Positions 15,533 to 25,900 of a DNA stretch of 34,243 nucleotides are shown here, one piece after another (positions within the stretch are counted from its first letter, which is position 1; each line of letters starts with the position of its first letter). The notes beneath the pieces were generated by a model. It was not told the origin of the DNA. It made no database searches and saw only the letters and a program-made list of their open reading frames with translations. Source of the stretch: Clostridiales bacterium (GTDB taxonomy: Bacteria > Bacillota > Clostridia > Christensenellales > Pumilibacteraceae); NCBI GenBank assembly GCA_022508465.1, contig JAFLVB010000009.1, forward strand, positions 1 to 34,243, given 5' to 3'. Position numbers and translations under genes: made by a program.

Positions 15533-16214
15533 AAAATGGAGAAACCGAATAATTATTTATTCGCTCATAGCTCTTCTTTTGATAGTTGTTGGCTCTTTCC
15601 TTATTAATAGTATAGTGAGCGACAACAAACAAATGTCAAAATTAAAAAGCGAGCATAATATCGTCGCTGCCGAGATGCTTAAGCTGGATATGACGTACAC
15701 CGACGAGGGGTATTTTATATGGGGCTATGTCCTGCCCATAGAAACTGGTAGGGAAGGTAAGTTCGACGGCGTAACGCTCACGCGATACTCGGTTGCCCAG
15801 TATGAGGAAATGGGGCATACCATCGAAGTCTACTATATGTTTGAAAATGGCAAGCTGATTTCATACGATAAGGACTATGTTGAGCGCTTTAAGCCTGCTA
15901 CGCCCAGTTCCGGCATATTGGTGCTGCTGTTTGCTTCTGCCTTTGTAGGGCTTGCAGTTTACTATGCTGTACGTGCGCTTTACGCAAATTATGTACGCAG
16001 TCATGGCGAGGAGAGTATAGGCAGATTCGAGGAGGCAACGCCCGTTTCGACCAGATATTACAAGGTCAAGTATTCGTTTATTCGCGATGGCGAAGATGTT
16101 ACGGTAGTGTCGCCGGCTATCTATGACAAAAAGGACGTAGAGAACTTACAGACCTTTGGGACGTTTATAGTAAAATATATAGGCAAATGTTCTGTAATCA
16201 AACAAAACCGCTGA
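15525..16214 (+). CDS. Two-helix membrane protein, DUF3592-like
   Basis: This 229-residue protein has an N-terminal membrane helix (about 9-28), an extracytoplasmic domain (about 30-125), a second helix (about 128-150) and a cytoplasmic C-terminal domain rich in beta-strand signals (TRYYKVKYSFIRDGEDVTVVSP). The pattern resembles DUF3592-type proteins only loosely. It overlaps the previous gene by 8 bases and is the last gene before the ribosomal cluster promoter. The function is unknown. Confidence 0.7.
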   Translation: MIKKWRNRIIIYSLIALLLIVVGSFLINSIVSDNKQMSKLKSEHNIVAAEMLKLDMTYTDEGYFIWGYVLPIETGREGKFDGVTLTRYSVAQYEEMGHTIEVYYMFENGKLISYDKDYVERFKPATPSSGILVLLFASAFVGLAVYYAVRALYANYVRSHGEESIGRFEEATPVSTRYYKVKYSFIRDGEDVTVVSPAIYDKKDVENLQTFGTFIVKYIGKCSVIKQNR

Positions 16215-16252
16215 TTTTTTTACTAAAATATTGTAAAACGGCGGTAAATCGC

Positions 16253-16281
16253 TTGACAAAGAAAACCATTAATGGTAACAT
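16253..16281 (+). promoter_or_regulatory. Promoter of the rpmG-secE-nusG cluster
   Basis: TTGACA (16253-16258) is perfect. TAACAT (16276-16281) follows after 17 nt, with an extended -10 TG at 16273-16274. Confidence 0.8.
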
Positions 16282-16284
16282 AAT

Positions 16285-16312
16285 AAACGCGCCACCTATT
16301 GGGGGCGTTTTT
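16285..16312 (+). terminator. Hairpin with T-run in the rpmG leader
   Basis: AAACGC (16285-16290) pairs with GCGTTT (16305-16310). Two further C-G pairs follow inside, after a G-G mismatch, and the T-tract comes next. It lies at or just after the predicted start site, so it more likely ends read-through from upstream or protects the 5' end than attenuates rpmG. Confidence 0.5.
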
Positions 16313-16335
16313 AGTGAAAATTAGGAGTGATGGAC

Positions 16336-16485
16336 ATGAGAACGAGAATTACCTTGGCATGTACGGAATGCAAGCAAAGAAATTACGACGACATGAAGAA
16401 CAAAAAGAACGATCCCGATAGGATCGAGCTCAAAAAGTATTGCAGATTCTGCCGTAAGCACACCGTTCATAAGGAAACCAAATAA
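16336..16485 (+). CDS. rpmG: 50S ribosomal protein L33
   Basis: This 49-residue protein begins [17 protein letters not shown] and carries four zinc-ligand cysteines (C9, C12, C36, C39), the zinc-binding C+ form of L33. It sits in the expected place before secE and nusG. GGAG at 16324-16327 precedes the ATG. The gene is too short for many ORF callers. Translation was done by hand, with the stop TAA at 16483-16485. Confidence 0.96.
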   Translation: MRTRITLACTECKQRNYDDMKNKKNDPDRIELKKYCRFCRKHTVHKETK

Positions 16486-16497
16486 GGAGATCCACCT

Positions 16498-16776
16498 GTG
16501 GAAAAAAACAACAATTCTAAGGGTGAAGTTAAAAAGCAGCCCAAAAGAAAGAGCAAGATAGCTGCCTTCTTTAAGGAAGCATTTTCCGAATTGAAAAAAG
16601 TAAGCTGGCCGACATTTAAGACCGTGCTCAAAACCACATTGGTAGTTCTCGGCGTAGTAGCTATATTCGTAGTAGTGCTGTTTGCATTCGATATGTTGCT
16701 CGGCGTAGGACACGATGGTTTGCTTCTTAAGGATATCGACCCGCTTGGTAAAGTTATCGGAGCGATAGTTAAATGA
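16498..16776 (+). CDS. secE: Preprotein translocase subunit SecE
   Basis: This 92-residue single-span SecE of the SecYEG channel has a Lys-rich N-terminus, the conserved amphipathic segment FFKEAFSELKKVSWPTF (about 25-41) and one membrane helix (about 46-70). Translation starts at GTG 16498, with AAGGAG at 16484-16489. Its stop overlaps the nusG start (ATGA). Confidence 0.95.
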   Translation: MEKNNNSKGEVKKQPKRKSKIAAFFKEAFSELKKVSWPTFKTVLKTTLVVLGVVAIFVVVLFAFDMLLGVGHDGLLLKDIDPLGKVIGAIVK

Positions 16777-17309
16777 GCGTAAATTTGGAAGATGCAAAGT
16801 GGTATGTTCTGCATACCTATTCCGGTTACGAAAATATGGTAAGGGATAACCTCGAAATGGTCTTTACCAAAAACGGTAAACGGGACAGGCTTGTGGAAAT
16901 TACCATACCTATGGAAGACGTTGTCGAGGAAAAGAACGGCAAACGCAAGATCGTACAGCGCAGGATGTTTCCGTGCTATGTGCTCATAAAGATGGTTTAC
17001 GATAACTCTATGTGGCACATGATAGTAAACACTCGCGGTGTAACCGGTTTCGTAGGTCCGCAGGGTAGGCCGATACCGCTTACCGAGGACGAGATCAAGC
17101 GTATGCACCTCGAAAAGATTACCGTCGACACCGAGTTCAAGGTGGGCGACAAGGTAAGCGTTATGGAGGGCGCTCTCGAAGGTTTTGTGGGCGAAATCGA
17201 ATCCATCAACGCACAGGCGGGCAAGTGCAAGGTTATAGTAAGTATGTTCGGCCGCGCTACGCCTGTTGAGCTCGAGCTTAATCAAATCGAGCTAATCGAA
17301 AATTTGTAA
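16773..17309 (+). CDS. nusG: Transcription termination/antitermination factor NusG
   Basis: This 178-residue protein has an NGN domain (about 1-115, starting WYVLHTYSGYENMV) and a C-terminal KOW domain (FKVGDKVSVMEGALEGFVGEIESI, about 125-148). NusG binds RNA polymerase and modulates pausing and Rho- or ribosome-coupled elongation. It overlaps secE by 4 bases. The length is normal for Bacillota. Confidence 0.97.
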   Translation: MSVNLEDAKWYVLHTYSGYENMVRDNLEMVFTKNGKRDRLVEITIPMEDVVEEKNGKRKIVQRRMFPCYVLIKMVYDNSMWHMIVNTRGVTGFVGPQGRPIPLTEDEIKRMHLEKITVDTEFKVGDKVSVMEGALEGFVGEIESINAQAGKCKVIVSMFGRATPVELELNQIELIENL

Positions 17310-17315
17310 TATACG

Positions 17316-17350
17316 GTCAGGGAGAGCACTTAGCTCGTTATTACCTCGAT
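17316..17350 (+). promoter_or_regulatory. Probable L1-binding leader before rplK
   Basis: The nusG-rplK gap contains AGGGAG, a GAGC/GCTC hairpin (17324-17327 with 17333-17336), then GTTATTACCT closing on AGG (17319-17321 with 17344-17346). This resembles the widespread L1 mRNA site by which ribosomal protein L1 represses rplK-rplA. The match is by memory of the motif. Confidence 0.6.
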
Positions 17351-17381
17351 TGCATATATAAAAAAGCAAGGAGAAACTTTA

Positions 17382-17807
17382 ATGGCAAAGAAAATCACAG
17401 CTATGGTAAAGCTGCAATTGCCCGCCGGCAAAGCAACCCCGGGACCCCCGGTTGGTTCCAGCCTCGGACCTCACGGTATTAACATTCCGGGCTTTACCAA
17501 GGAATTCAACGAAAAGACAAGAGGGCAGGAAGGCTTGATAATTCCCGTAGTTATCACCATCTATGCAGACCGTTCGTTCACGTTCGTTCTTAAGACTCCG
17601 CCTGCGGCAGTTCTTATCAAAAAGGCGTGCAAGATCGAGTCCGGCTCGGCTAAGCCCAACAAGGACAAAGTAGCTAAGATCACCAAGGCTCAGGTTGAGG
17701 AGATTGCTAAGCTCAAGATGCCCGACTTAAATGCAGCTTCGCTCGAGAGCGCTTGCAGCATGATAGCCGGTACCGCGCGCAGTATGGGCGTTACGGTAGT
17801 GGATTAA
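17382..17807 (+). CDS. rplK: 50S ribosomal protein L11
   Basis: This 141-residue L11, of standard length, begins [18 protein letters not shown] and contains [17 protein letters not shown] (the conserved linker/N-domain loop) and the C-terminal rRNA-binding domain with GTARSMGV. It forms the GTPase-associated centre with L10/L12. AAGGAG (17368-17373) precedes the ATG. Confidence 0.98.
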   Translation: MAKKITAMVKLQLPAGKATPGPPVGSSLGPHGINIPGFTKEFNEKTRGQEGLIIPVVITIYADRSFTFVLKTPPAAVLIKKACKIESGSAKPNKDKVAKITKAQVEEIAKLKMPDLNAASLESACSMIAGTARSMGVTVVD

Positions 17808-17817
17808 GGAGGGGCAT

Positions 17818-18504
17818 ATGAAACACGGAAAGAATTACCTTAACACTATTAAGGAAATCGACATAAGCAAGGTTTACGATCCCGCAGAGGCAATGAAGAA
17901 TGTAGTTGCTTCGGCAAAGGCTAAGTTTGACGAGACCATCGAGCTTCACATTCGTCTCGGTGTAGATCCGCGTCAGGCAGACCAACAGGTTCGTGGCACG
18001 GTTGTACTTCCCAACGGTACCGGTAAGAACGTAAGAGTTCTTGTCATTGCCAAGGGCGACAAGGCTGACATTGCCGAAAAGGCAGGCGCAGACCTCGTAG
18101 GCGCTGAGGAAATGATCGCTAAGATTCAAAATGAGAACTTCCTCGACTTCGACGTTTGCATTACCAGCCCCGACATGATGGGTCAAATGGGTAGAGTAGC
18201 AAGAATACTTGGTCCCAAAGGCCTTATGCCTTCGCCTAAGTCCGGTACAGTTACTACCGACATCGCTAAGGCGGTTAAGGAGACTAAAGCCGGTAAGGTA
18301 GAGTACAGAGTTGACAAGACGGCAATCGTTCACTGCCCGATCGGTAAGAAGTCTTTCGGCGACGAGAAACTTCTCGAAAACTTCAACTCGCTTATGGAAG
18401 CTATTGTCAAGGCTAAGCCGGCAGCAGCTAAAGGTACCTATATTCGCAGCGTAACAGCTACCGCGACTATGGGCCCCGGAATAAAAGTAAATTATCGTAT
18501 TTAA
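17818..18504 (+). CDS. rplA: 50S ribosomal protein L1
   Basis: This 228-residue L1 is a component of the L1 stalk and translational repressor of its own operon. Typical segments are MKHGKNYLN, the [20 protein letters not shown] strand (about 41-60) and [14 protein letters not shown] (about 139-152). It ends with the conserved [17 protein letters not shown] overlaps the rplK stop, 5 bases from the ATG. A probable L1 site lies ahead of rplK. Confidence 0.98.
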   Translation: MKHGKNYLNTIKEIDISKVYDPAEAMKNVVASAKAKFDETIELHIRLGVDPRQADQQVRGTVVLPNGTGKNVRVLVIAKGDKADIAEKAGADLVGAEEMIAKIQNENFLDFDVCITSPDMMGQMGRVARILGPKGLMPSPKSGTVTTDIAKAVKETKAGKVEYRVDKTAIVHCPIGKKSFGDEKLLENFNSLMEAIVKAKPAAAKGTYIRSVTATATMGPGIKVNYRI

Positions 18505-18511
18505 TTTTAAG

Positions 18512-18573
18512 TTAAACCGTAGAAAGTAAGTGGCCGTAAGGCTTCAAATCGCATCAGAGCTTACCGAGGTAAA
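18512..18573 (+). ncRNA. Ribosomal protein L10 leader RNA
   Basis: The rplA-rplJ gap contains the L10-leader hallmarks: an outer TTAAACC/GGTAAA pairing, the CCGTAGAAAGTAAG...CTTACCGAGGTAA kink-turn-like core (stem GTAAG 18526-18530 with CTTAC 18560-18564) and an inner GGCC-GTAA-GGCT hairpin. L10(L12)4 binding to this fold is known to repress rplJ-rplL in Bacillota. Confidence 0.85.
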
Positions 18574-18605
18574 GACTAAAACATAAAACAAAAAGTGTTT
18601 TTTCG

Positions 18606-18640
18606 TCCGACCTCGCTTTGATGCGAAGTCGGATTTCTTC
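18606..18640 (+). terminator. Attenuator terminator of the L10 leader
   Basis: TCCGAC-c-TCGC (18606-18616) pairs with GCGA-a-GTCGGA (18623-18633), followed by TTTCTTCT. The segment 18615-18626 can instead pair over 12 nt (one G-U) with 18549-18560 of the L10-binding fold, giving an antiterminator. Confidence 0.8.
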
Positions 18641-18648
18641 TACGAAGC

Positions 18649-18683
18649 AATAAACAATTGCAGCTCAAACAAAATTGTTTATT
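18649..18683 (+). promoter_or_regulatory. 11-bp inverted repeat upstream of rplJ
   Basis: AATAAACAATT (18649-18659) and AATTGTTTATT (18673-18683) form a perfect AT-only-rich stem with a 13-base loop, just ahead of the ribosome-binding site. It may be an RNA stability or presentation hairpin, or an operator. The role is unknown. Confidence 0.55.
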
Positions 18684-18718
18684 AAAAGCAATAAAAATTT
18701 TAAAAGGAGGAACAGGTT

Positions 18719-19231
18719 TTGTCCACAGAAATTAAAGAGCTCGAAAAGGAAGCGCTCAAACTCAAAAAAGAGCAAGTTGCTCAGCTTGAAGATAAGATTA
18801 AGCGCGCTGCCGGAATAGTTATTATAGATTACCGCGGAATCACCGTTGAGGAAGACACCAATCTTCGTAGCGCACTTCGTGCCGCAAACGTAGAGTACAA
18901 GGTTATCAAAAACAGACTTATCCTCAGAGCTTTCAAAAATTCAGGTTATGACGGCTTAGATAAAGTTTTTGAAGGTCCTACCGCAGTTGCATTCTCGTAC
19001 GATGATGCAACCGCTCCGGCAAGAATCATCAGCGAAAACATTAAAAAGCTTAACAAACTTTCGATGAAGGGCGGCGTTGTCGAAAATCAAGTTATGGATG
19101 CCGCTGGTATCAACAAAATCGCAAGCATTCCGTCCAAAAGCGTATTGCTCGGACAGTTGCTCGGTTTACTTACTTCGCCTGTGCGCAGTCTTGCTGTTGC
19201 ACTTAACGAGGTTGCAAAAAAACAAGCATAA
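18719..19231 (+). CDS. rplJ: 50S ribosomal protein L10
   Basis: This 170-residue L10 is the base of the L12 stalk. The N-terminal rRNA-binding domain includes IVIIDYRGITVEEDTNLR, and the conserved EYKVIKNRLILRAF follows. The C-terminal helix that recruits L12 dimers ends in ALNEVAKKQA. Translation starts at TTG 18719, directed by AGGAGG at 18705-18710; no ATG is suitably placed. Regulation by the leader with terminator is expected. Confidence 0.96.
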   Translation: MSTEIKELEKEALKLKKEQVAQLEDKIKRAAGIVIIDYRGITVEEDTNLRSALRAANVEYKVIKNRLILRAFKNSGYDGLDKVFEGPTAVAFSYDDATAPARIISENIKKLNKLSMKGGVVENQVMDAAGINKIASIPSKSVLLGQLLGLLTSPVRSLAVALNEVAKKQA

Positions 19232-19261
19232 AAAATTATTAATATAAGGAGATAAATAAAA

Positions 19262-19636
19262 ATGGCTGATTTGAATAAAATGTTAGAAGACATTAAGAGC
19301 CTTTCGGTTCTTGAACTTAATGAACTTGTAAAAATGATCGAGACAGAGTTTGGTGTATCCGCTGCTGCTATGGCAGTTGCTGCTCCCGCTGCAGGCGGAG
19401 CTGCTGCTCCCGCTGAGGAAGAGCAGACCGAATTCACCGTTATCCTTAAGGAATTCGGCGCTAACAAGATTGGCGTTATCAAGGTTGTTCGTGAAATCAC
19501 AGGCCTTGGTCTTGGCGATGCTAAGGCACTCGTTGAAGGCGCTCCCAGCACCATCAAGGAAGGCGTTAGCAAGGATGCTGCTAAGGAAATGGAAACCAAG
19601 CTTAAGGAAGCTGGCGCTACCGTAGAGCTTAAATAA
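19262..19636 (+). CDS. rplL: 50S ribosomal protein L7/L12
   Basis: This 124-residue protein has the N-terminal dimer/L10-binding domain ([24 protein letters not shown]), an Ala/Pro-rich hinge (about 37-53) and the C-terminal factor-binding domain ([21 protein letters not shown]..., with [13 protein letters not shown]). AAGGAG lies 10 bases before the ATG. It is the last gene of the cluster before a strong terminator. Confidence 0.98.
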   Translation: MADLNKMLEDIKSLSVLELNELVKMIETEFGVSAAAMAVAAPAAGGAAAPAEEEQTEFTVILKEFGANKIGVIKVVREITGLGLGDAKALVEGAPSTIKEGVSKDAAKEMETKLKEAGATVELK

Positions 19637-19664
19637 TTTCCACTTAAAGCTTAAAACTACAATA

Positions 19665-19698
19665 AAAACCGAGTGTATCAGTCGATATACTCGGTTTT
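19665..19698 (+). terminator. Intrinsic terminator after rplL
   Basis: AACCGAGTGTATC pairs with GATATACTCGGTT (one G-U) around AGTC, flanked by A5 and T6. It ends the ribosomal cluster. Confidence 0.92.
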
Positions 19699-19713
19699 TT
19701 ACTATGCAATAAA

Positions 19714-19808
19714 GGCTCCCCTGTGCAAGGGGAGCTGGCTGCGAGCTTGCGCTCAGCCGAGCACTCGCAGAGTGCGAACGCCACGCAAGTCGCAGACTGA
19801 GGGACTGT
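19714..19808 (+). repeat. Dispersed repeat family 2, copy B
   Basis: GGCTCCCCTGTGCAAGGGGAGC hairpin arms are followed by TGGCTGCGAG, GCGCTCAGCCGAGC, a GCACTCGCAGAGTGC hairpin and GACTGAGGGACTG, matching the order in 6429-6493. It lies between the rplL terminator and the giant surface-protein gene. An apparent reading frame across it is not a gene. Confidence 0.75.
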
Positions 19809-19912
19809 TTTGTACAATATCCAAACCGATGTGCTTGTTTTTTTACTATATTCCTACATATTTTATTCTTAAAAACCCACAATAAGTATAAGGAACCCTT
19901 GGAGGAATGAAG

Positions 19913-22900
19913 ATGAGAAGATCTGTCATTTTGGCGATTTTGCTTTTTGTGTCGGTTATATCTGTATCATGCTCTGGCTGTAAACCCAAAGAGCAGACTT
20001 ATTATACTGTTTCGTTTTATAATGGCGTGACTCTAATAGCAAGCGACGAAGTCGAGTGGGGCGCTCTAATCGAATTTCCTGCTTCTCCAACTAAAGAGTC
20101 AGATAATAATTACTACTATATCTTTAAGGGGTGGGCGACTTCGATAGATTCGACCGAGGTGGTTTCAGGCGACGTTCGTGCTTACAGCGATATAACTTAT
20201 TATGCGATTTTTATTGCTAAGCCAAAAGAGCAAACGACATATTTTACCGTTACATTTATAGACGACTATACAGGGGAGGTTATCGGTCAGCCGCAGCAGA
20301 TAGAGTTGGGTGGCGATGCCGCATTGCCAACTCCTCCCGACCATAGCCAAGATGGATATTACTTTGTAGGGTGGAGCGCGGATAATACAAACATAAGGCG
20401 CACTACTACGATTCGCGCCTTGTATCAAAAAGGTAGCGTCACCATAAAAAGACATTATCTCGGTCAAACAAGGTCGGAAACGGTTACGGCAAATAGCACA
20501 ATTCCTCTTGATTCTCCGACTATTCCATCCGCCTTTGTTTTTGAAGGCTGGTACTTTGATAAAGATTTTACTCGTCCGGTATCAAATGAGAGCAAAATAA
20601 TAGAGCAAACGGATATTTATGCAAAAATTTCAGTAGACTTCTCCGAGGCAGACCTAACTGCAACCGATGAACTTGTTTACGGTAACGACAATATTATTTC
20701 GATTAGCGGCTTAAAAGGTGAGGATATAATAGAATATACCTTTGATTGGGCGGAAGAAGACAGAGATAAATCACGCTCTTTGCGTAATGCAGGGACTTAT
20801 GATCTCGAAGTCGAAGTTTCTGCCGTATATAAATATAATAACGAAGTTGTACTTTCGGAAAGTAAGACAATACAAAAGACATTTATTGTAGATAAAGCGC
20901 AGTTATCCGTAACGCTTTCCTCGGCTAAAACGGTTGTTTACGGAACGTCGCCAAATGTCAATATGACAGTAGAGGGTTTTAAGTTCGACGATAATTCAGC
21001 TCCTATATCGCTTATTTACACTTACTCTAACAATGGAGAGGGCGATAATAGTCAAGTCGTTACCGGGGTCGATAGACTGCAAGTAGGTTATTATACCGCA
21101 AATGTGTCAGCCGAGGAAATGCAAAATTACTATATAGCCGAAGTTACGCCGATTAATTTTACCGTTTTGCCTAAGGATATTTCTATCGATTTCAATGCCA
21201 ATAACTACATTTACGGCTCGGAATTAAAAAGCGATTTTGTACCCTATGAGCTTGTTTATAATCAGTCGGATTTTGCTTATGACGAGGATATTTGGGCGAT
21301 AGGTACGCCTGTTTTTACGATTGAAAATCCTAATTACAACGAGTATTATCCCACAGTTTTAAACGCAGGCAATTATACCGTAACTTTAAGCGGATTGTCT
21401 TCCGATAACTATAATATTAACTTTATTAAAAAGATGGCTTCCTTTTCGGTAACTCCGTTTAAGGCAAGGATTGATTTATCTGCATCGGATTGGACCTACG
21501 GCGAGACTGAAAAAATCTCATATACTACAAAAGGCGTACTTGATAAAGATATACCTTCATTAGGGCTAACATACTCATTTACTAAAAATCATAAGCCGAC
21601 CACATATAATTATCGCTTGGAGGCAGGGGAATATACTGTTTATGTCACACATAATGAGAGCTCTAATTACGATTTTAGCGACATTGAGCCAAAATCGTTT
21701 ACTGTAAATAAGGCTAAATTATATGCTGATATCACTTTGACTAACGCAAATAATGATAACGGCACTTATGTACTTATTTATGGCACACGTCCCGAATATA
21801 TGATTAAGTATAGCGGCTTTGTGGATAACGACGAGGAGACGCTGACAGACAGCGTGGTCCTTGCGTATTATAACGGTGCTATGTATACGACGTCCAAGCT
21901 CGAAGTGGGCGACTATACAATAGTTTTGCAAGGATTAGACACCCTCGACAACTACAATTATATAGAGAACAATAATAAAAAACTTACCGTCCAAAAGCGT
22001 CAGTTTAATATAAATGTTGAGCTTAACGAAAACGAGAGCGAGCGGTTTATTTATGGCATACCCACAAGCGAAATTAGCGGCAAATTCAATACAAATACGA
22101 GCGAATTGGTCGATGGTGACAGCATTACTTCCGTTTTCGGCAGTCTTAATATTGTGATTAAGACTGTGAGCGATAGTAATATAAGCGGTAGCGGGCTTTT
22201 GCCTGCTGGCAAATATTATGCAACCGTCGACGCTACGGCAAAGAATTATGATGTGCAAATTACCCCTGCGCAGTTTGATATAGACAAAGCTGCACTTAGC
22301 GTAAGTACAGATATGGACGATAATTTGACGCTTGTTTACGGACAAAAGCCTGATGCAAGTCTTATTGTTAGTGGCTTTCGCGGCAGTGACGAAAGCCTCG
22401 CTTCGCCGTCGCTTGTTTATATAAATTCCGATAAGTATAATAACAACTCGGAAAAATTCCCCGTCGGGACTTATAGTCTAAAGGTTGAGTGGGGCGATGA
22501 CTCCGTGCTTTCCAACTATGAATGGTCGCAGCTTAGTCAAACGATTACGATAGATCCCAAGCCTTTAACTTTAAATTTTAATGTCGATAATGTCACTTAC
22601 GGCGAAGAAGTCAACGCGTTGTATTCCTTTGAATCGTTCGCTTACGGCGAAACAGTAGACGAAGTTTTTGGGGCGCTTAAGCTTACCTATAATAAAGGCG
22701 GGGCAGAATATAGTAAATTAGCAAAATACTTTGATGCGGGCGACTATACCGCTACATTAAGCGGTATAGACAATTCAAATTATGTTATCTCAAACAATCA
22801 AGCTACAACTGTACCATTTACCGTATTTAAAAAAGTATTATTGGTAGCGCAGAATATAAGTCGCGATAGGCTGGAAGACTGGACGCTAACTCCGACTTTT

Positions 22901-25900
22901 ACGAGTTCCGAGTTTGATTTTAGTGGCACTTTGCGCCTTAACACTAACAATGTAGGGACTTATGTATGGAATAAGGATAGCCACGACAAACAAATAAACT
23001 GGATAAGCGGTTACAGTATATTGCTTGACGAAATTGATGTAACAGAAAACTTCCAAATAGACTACGATATTTCGGTTACCTTGCTTGCCTCGCAGTTTAA
23101 ATTTACGCCGCCGATTAACCGACAATTTAGCTATGACGGCAAAGAGCATTTGTTTGAAGTGGGCGTAGACGGAATACTCTATGAGCAAGATCAAGATACC
23201 GACGTTAACGTCGAGTACAGTTTAAACGATGGCGAATTTGAGATGACAGTTCCGTCAATCATTAACGCGGGCGAGTATCAAGTAAATTACCGCATAAGCG
23301 CCGACAATTATAAAACTGAAATTGGTAGCTTTACCGTAACTGTAAATAAGGGAAAAAATAAAATCACAACAGCTCTTAACAGCGACGCCTTTACTTACGA
23401 CGGCATCGAGCATTTATATAATACCGCAGCAAGCGCAACATTCGGGGATGTTAAAGTGACTGTCAATGGGCAAGAGGTGCCTAACGAATATGCAATAAAA
23501 AATGCAGGTGAGTATAATTTTTTATTGACGGTGGAAGAGACAAACAACTATGAGGGTGCAAAGGTTGAGGCTATCGTAACGGTGGGTAAGGCCGAGCTTA
23601 CTGCGACGGTCAAAGTGACAAATAATAGTTTGGCTTACGGGCAAAATCCGATTGCCTTTATAGAGTGGCGCGGCTTTGTAGGTGGCGAAGATAGTGGCGT
23701 CATTACAAATTCTAATAGCGCCTTGACGTATTATCTTGACGGTAGCAAAGTGCCATATGTGCCTACAACCATATATTTTGATGCCGGTTCGTATAGAATT
23801 ACTGCCGAAAATTTGGCAAGCAATAACTACAATATAACAGTTAGCGATGCGACCATTATAATAGCCAAAAAAACATTTACCATTGAGGCAAATCGCATAC
23901 AGAATCATGCTATTGCTTGGATGATTTCTCCTGCGTTCACAGGTGGCGATGAGCAATTATTCAAGTTTAATGGCACTTTAAAACTTAATACTTCCGATGA
24001 CGGCACTTATATATGGAACAATGACACGCGTGACGCAAATTTTGTGTGGGATAACGGCCCGGGTATAACTCTTATCGAAAGCGGTGCAGACGTAACAGTC
24101 AATTTCGATATTGTCTATTCTATTAGCATAACTCTAAACAGCCAGCAGTTTAATGTTACAGTACCGCAAAATACAAACTTAATTTATGACGGCGAGCCAC
24201 ATAAGTTTGAAGTCTCGGCTTCGCTTTCGGACGGAGCGCCGGTAGCAGTAAAATACAAGGTAAACGGAGGTCAAACAACTCCGCCCGAGTTTACAAATGT
24301 CGGCACTTATACCATTTATTACGAACTTAGCGCAGAAGGATATGTGACGGAAACTGACACTTTTACCGTAACAATTTCGCAGGCGATAAACACAATATCT
24401 GCTTCGCTAAGTGACGACACATTCACATATAACGGCAAAGCAAAGGAGTATTCTATCGATGCGACCGCACTTTTCGGTGATGTCAATGTAAGCTACTCGT
24501 ATAACGGAATGCCTTCGGAGAGACCGGAGCTTAAAAATGCGGGAGTGTATAAGATAATATTTGCTTCGACTGATGATGATAGTGCTAATAAGAACTATTT
24601 AGCAGATACTAAAACGATAACCATAACAATAGAAAAAGCAGATTTTATTATCGAGGAAAAGCCCAATACCTTCACATATAACGGTACCTTACAGGGTGAA
24701 GGCATCAACGTAACTTCGATGATAGAAGAAGCGTTAGACTATTCTGTTCTTTATACTTCGTACGAAATCGGCAAAAATAATACAGATATAAACAGTTCAA
24801 GCCCGCCCAAGTTTACTACAGCGGGTAGATATAAAGTAAATTATTCTATTACCGATGTTAGCGGCAATTATAACGATAAAGTCGGTTTTTACTCTGTTGT
24901 AATTGCAAAAGCAGACGTTACTATCGACGTAAGTAAAATCGAAACCGAATACACATATACGGCTAATCGGCAAGTGGTGGATTTGACTAAAGTGGCAATA
25001 TCAAAGCGGGAGTCGGAAATCCAATATTCCTCGAGCGTGGGTAGTGTTGATGACGGTAAATTCGGCTTTACAAATGTAGTCGAGGGAAATGGAGTAACTC
25101 TTACTATAACTGTTCCCGAGAGTCCTAACTATAATAAAGCAGAGAGGAGTATTACCATTACGGTAAATAGGGCAGAATATATACTTTCGGATACAGAGGC
25201 TCAAAGTTATATTTATAACGGAAGTGAGCAAGGTCACGGCATAACCGTTAGTGCTTTGGGGCAGGATAGGGCGCCAAATATCGGCTATATTTATAATGGC
25301 AAGGCTCTCGATAATATTGCGTTTACAGATGTCGGAAACTACAAAATAGACTATAATTTGCCGCAAAGTGACAACTATAATGGCAGTTTCGGCTATATTA
25401 TGTTAGACATAACCAAGGCTATGACTAACACAATAAGCGGTTTGTTCGATAATGATGAGTTCACCTTTGACGGAGATGTTCATAGCTATAACCTTAATGC
25501 CTGGGCGCATTTCGGCGAAGTTTATGTAACCGTAAATGAGCAAGCGGCATCGGGAACAAAAATCCTTACCGATGCGGGAGAGTATGTCTTTACCTTTACC
25601 GTGGACGAAACGTCTAACTATGTAGGGGCGTCGGCTACTCGCTTAATCAAGATTAATAAGGCGGACTATATTTTTAGCGGCGCGGAAAATCAGACCTATG
25701 ACTATAATGGCTCCGAGCAAGGCAACGAGATTACTGTAACCGATGTTAAGGGACAAAGTATCAACAGCATTATTGCCGTAACTACTAACGAAGGAAAAAC
25801 TTCTTTTATAAATGCAGGCAGCTATACGGTAGACTGGGAGGCCCGCGGCAACCAAAACTATAACTCGGCAAGCGGCAGCTATACTATAACCATAAATAAA

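Noticed and set aside
16467..17285. 272-residue open frame on the minus strand
   Set aside because: It is antisense to secE and nusG, both clear conserved genes, and has no initiation signals.
19283..19882. 199-residue minus-strand open frame
   Set aside because: It runs through the rplL terminator and repeat and is antisense to rplL; not a plausible gene.
19673..19885. 70-residue plus-strand open frame
   Set aside because: It is formed by the terminator and the dispersed repeat; such repeat-derived frames are common false genes.
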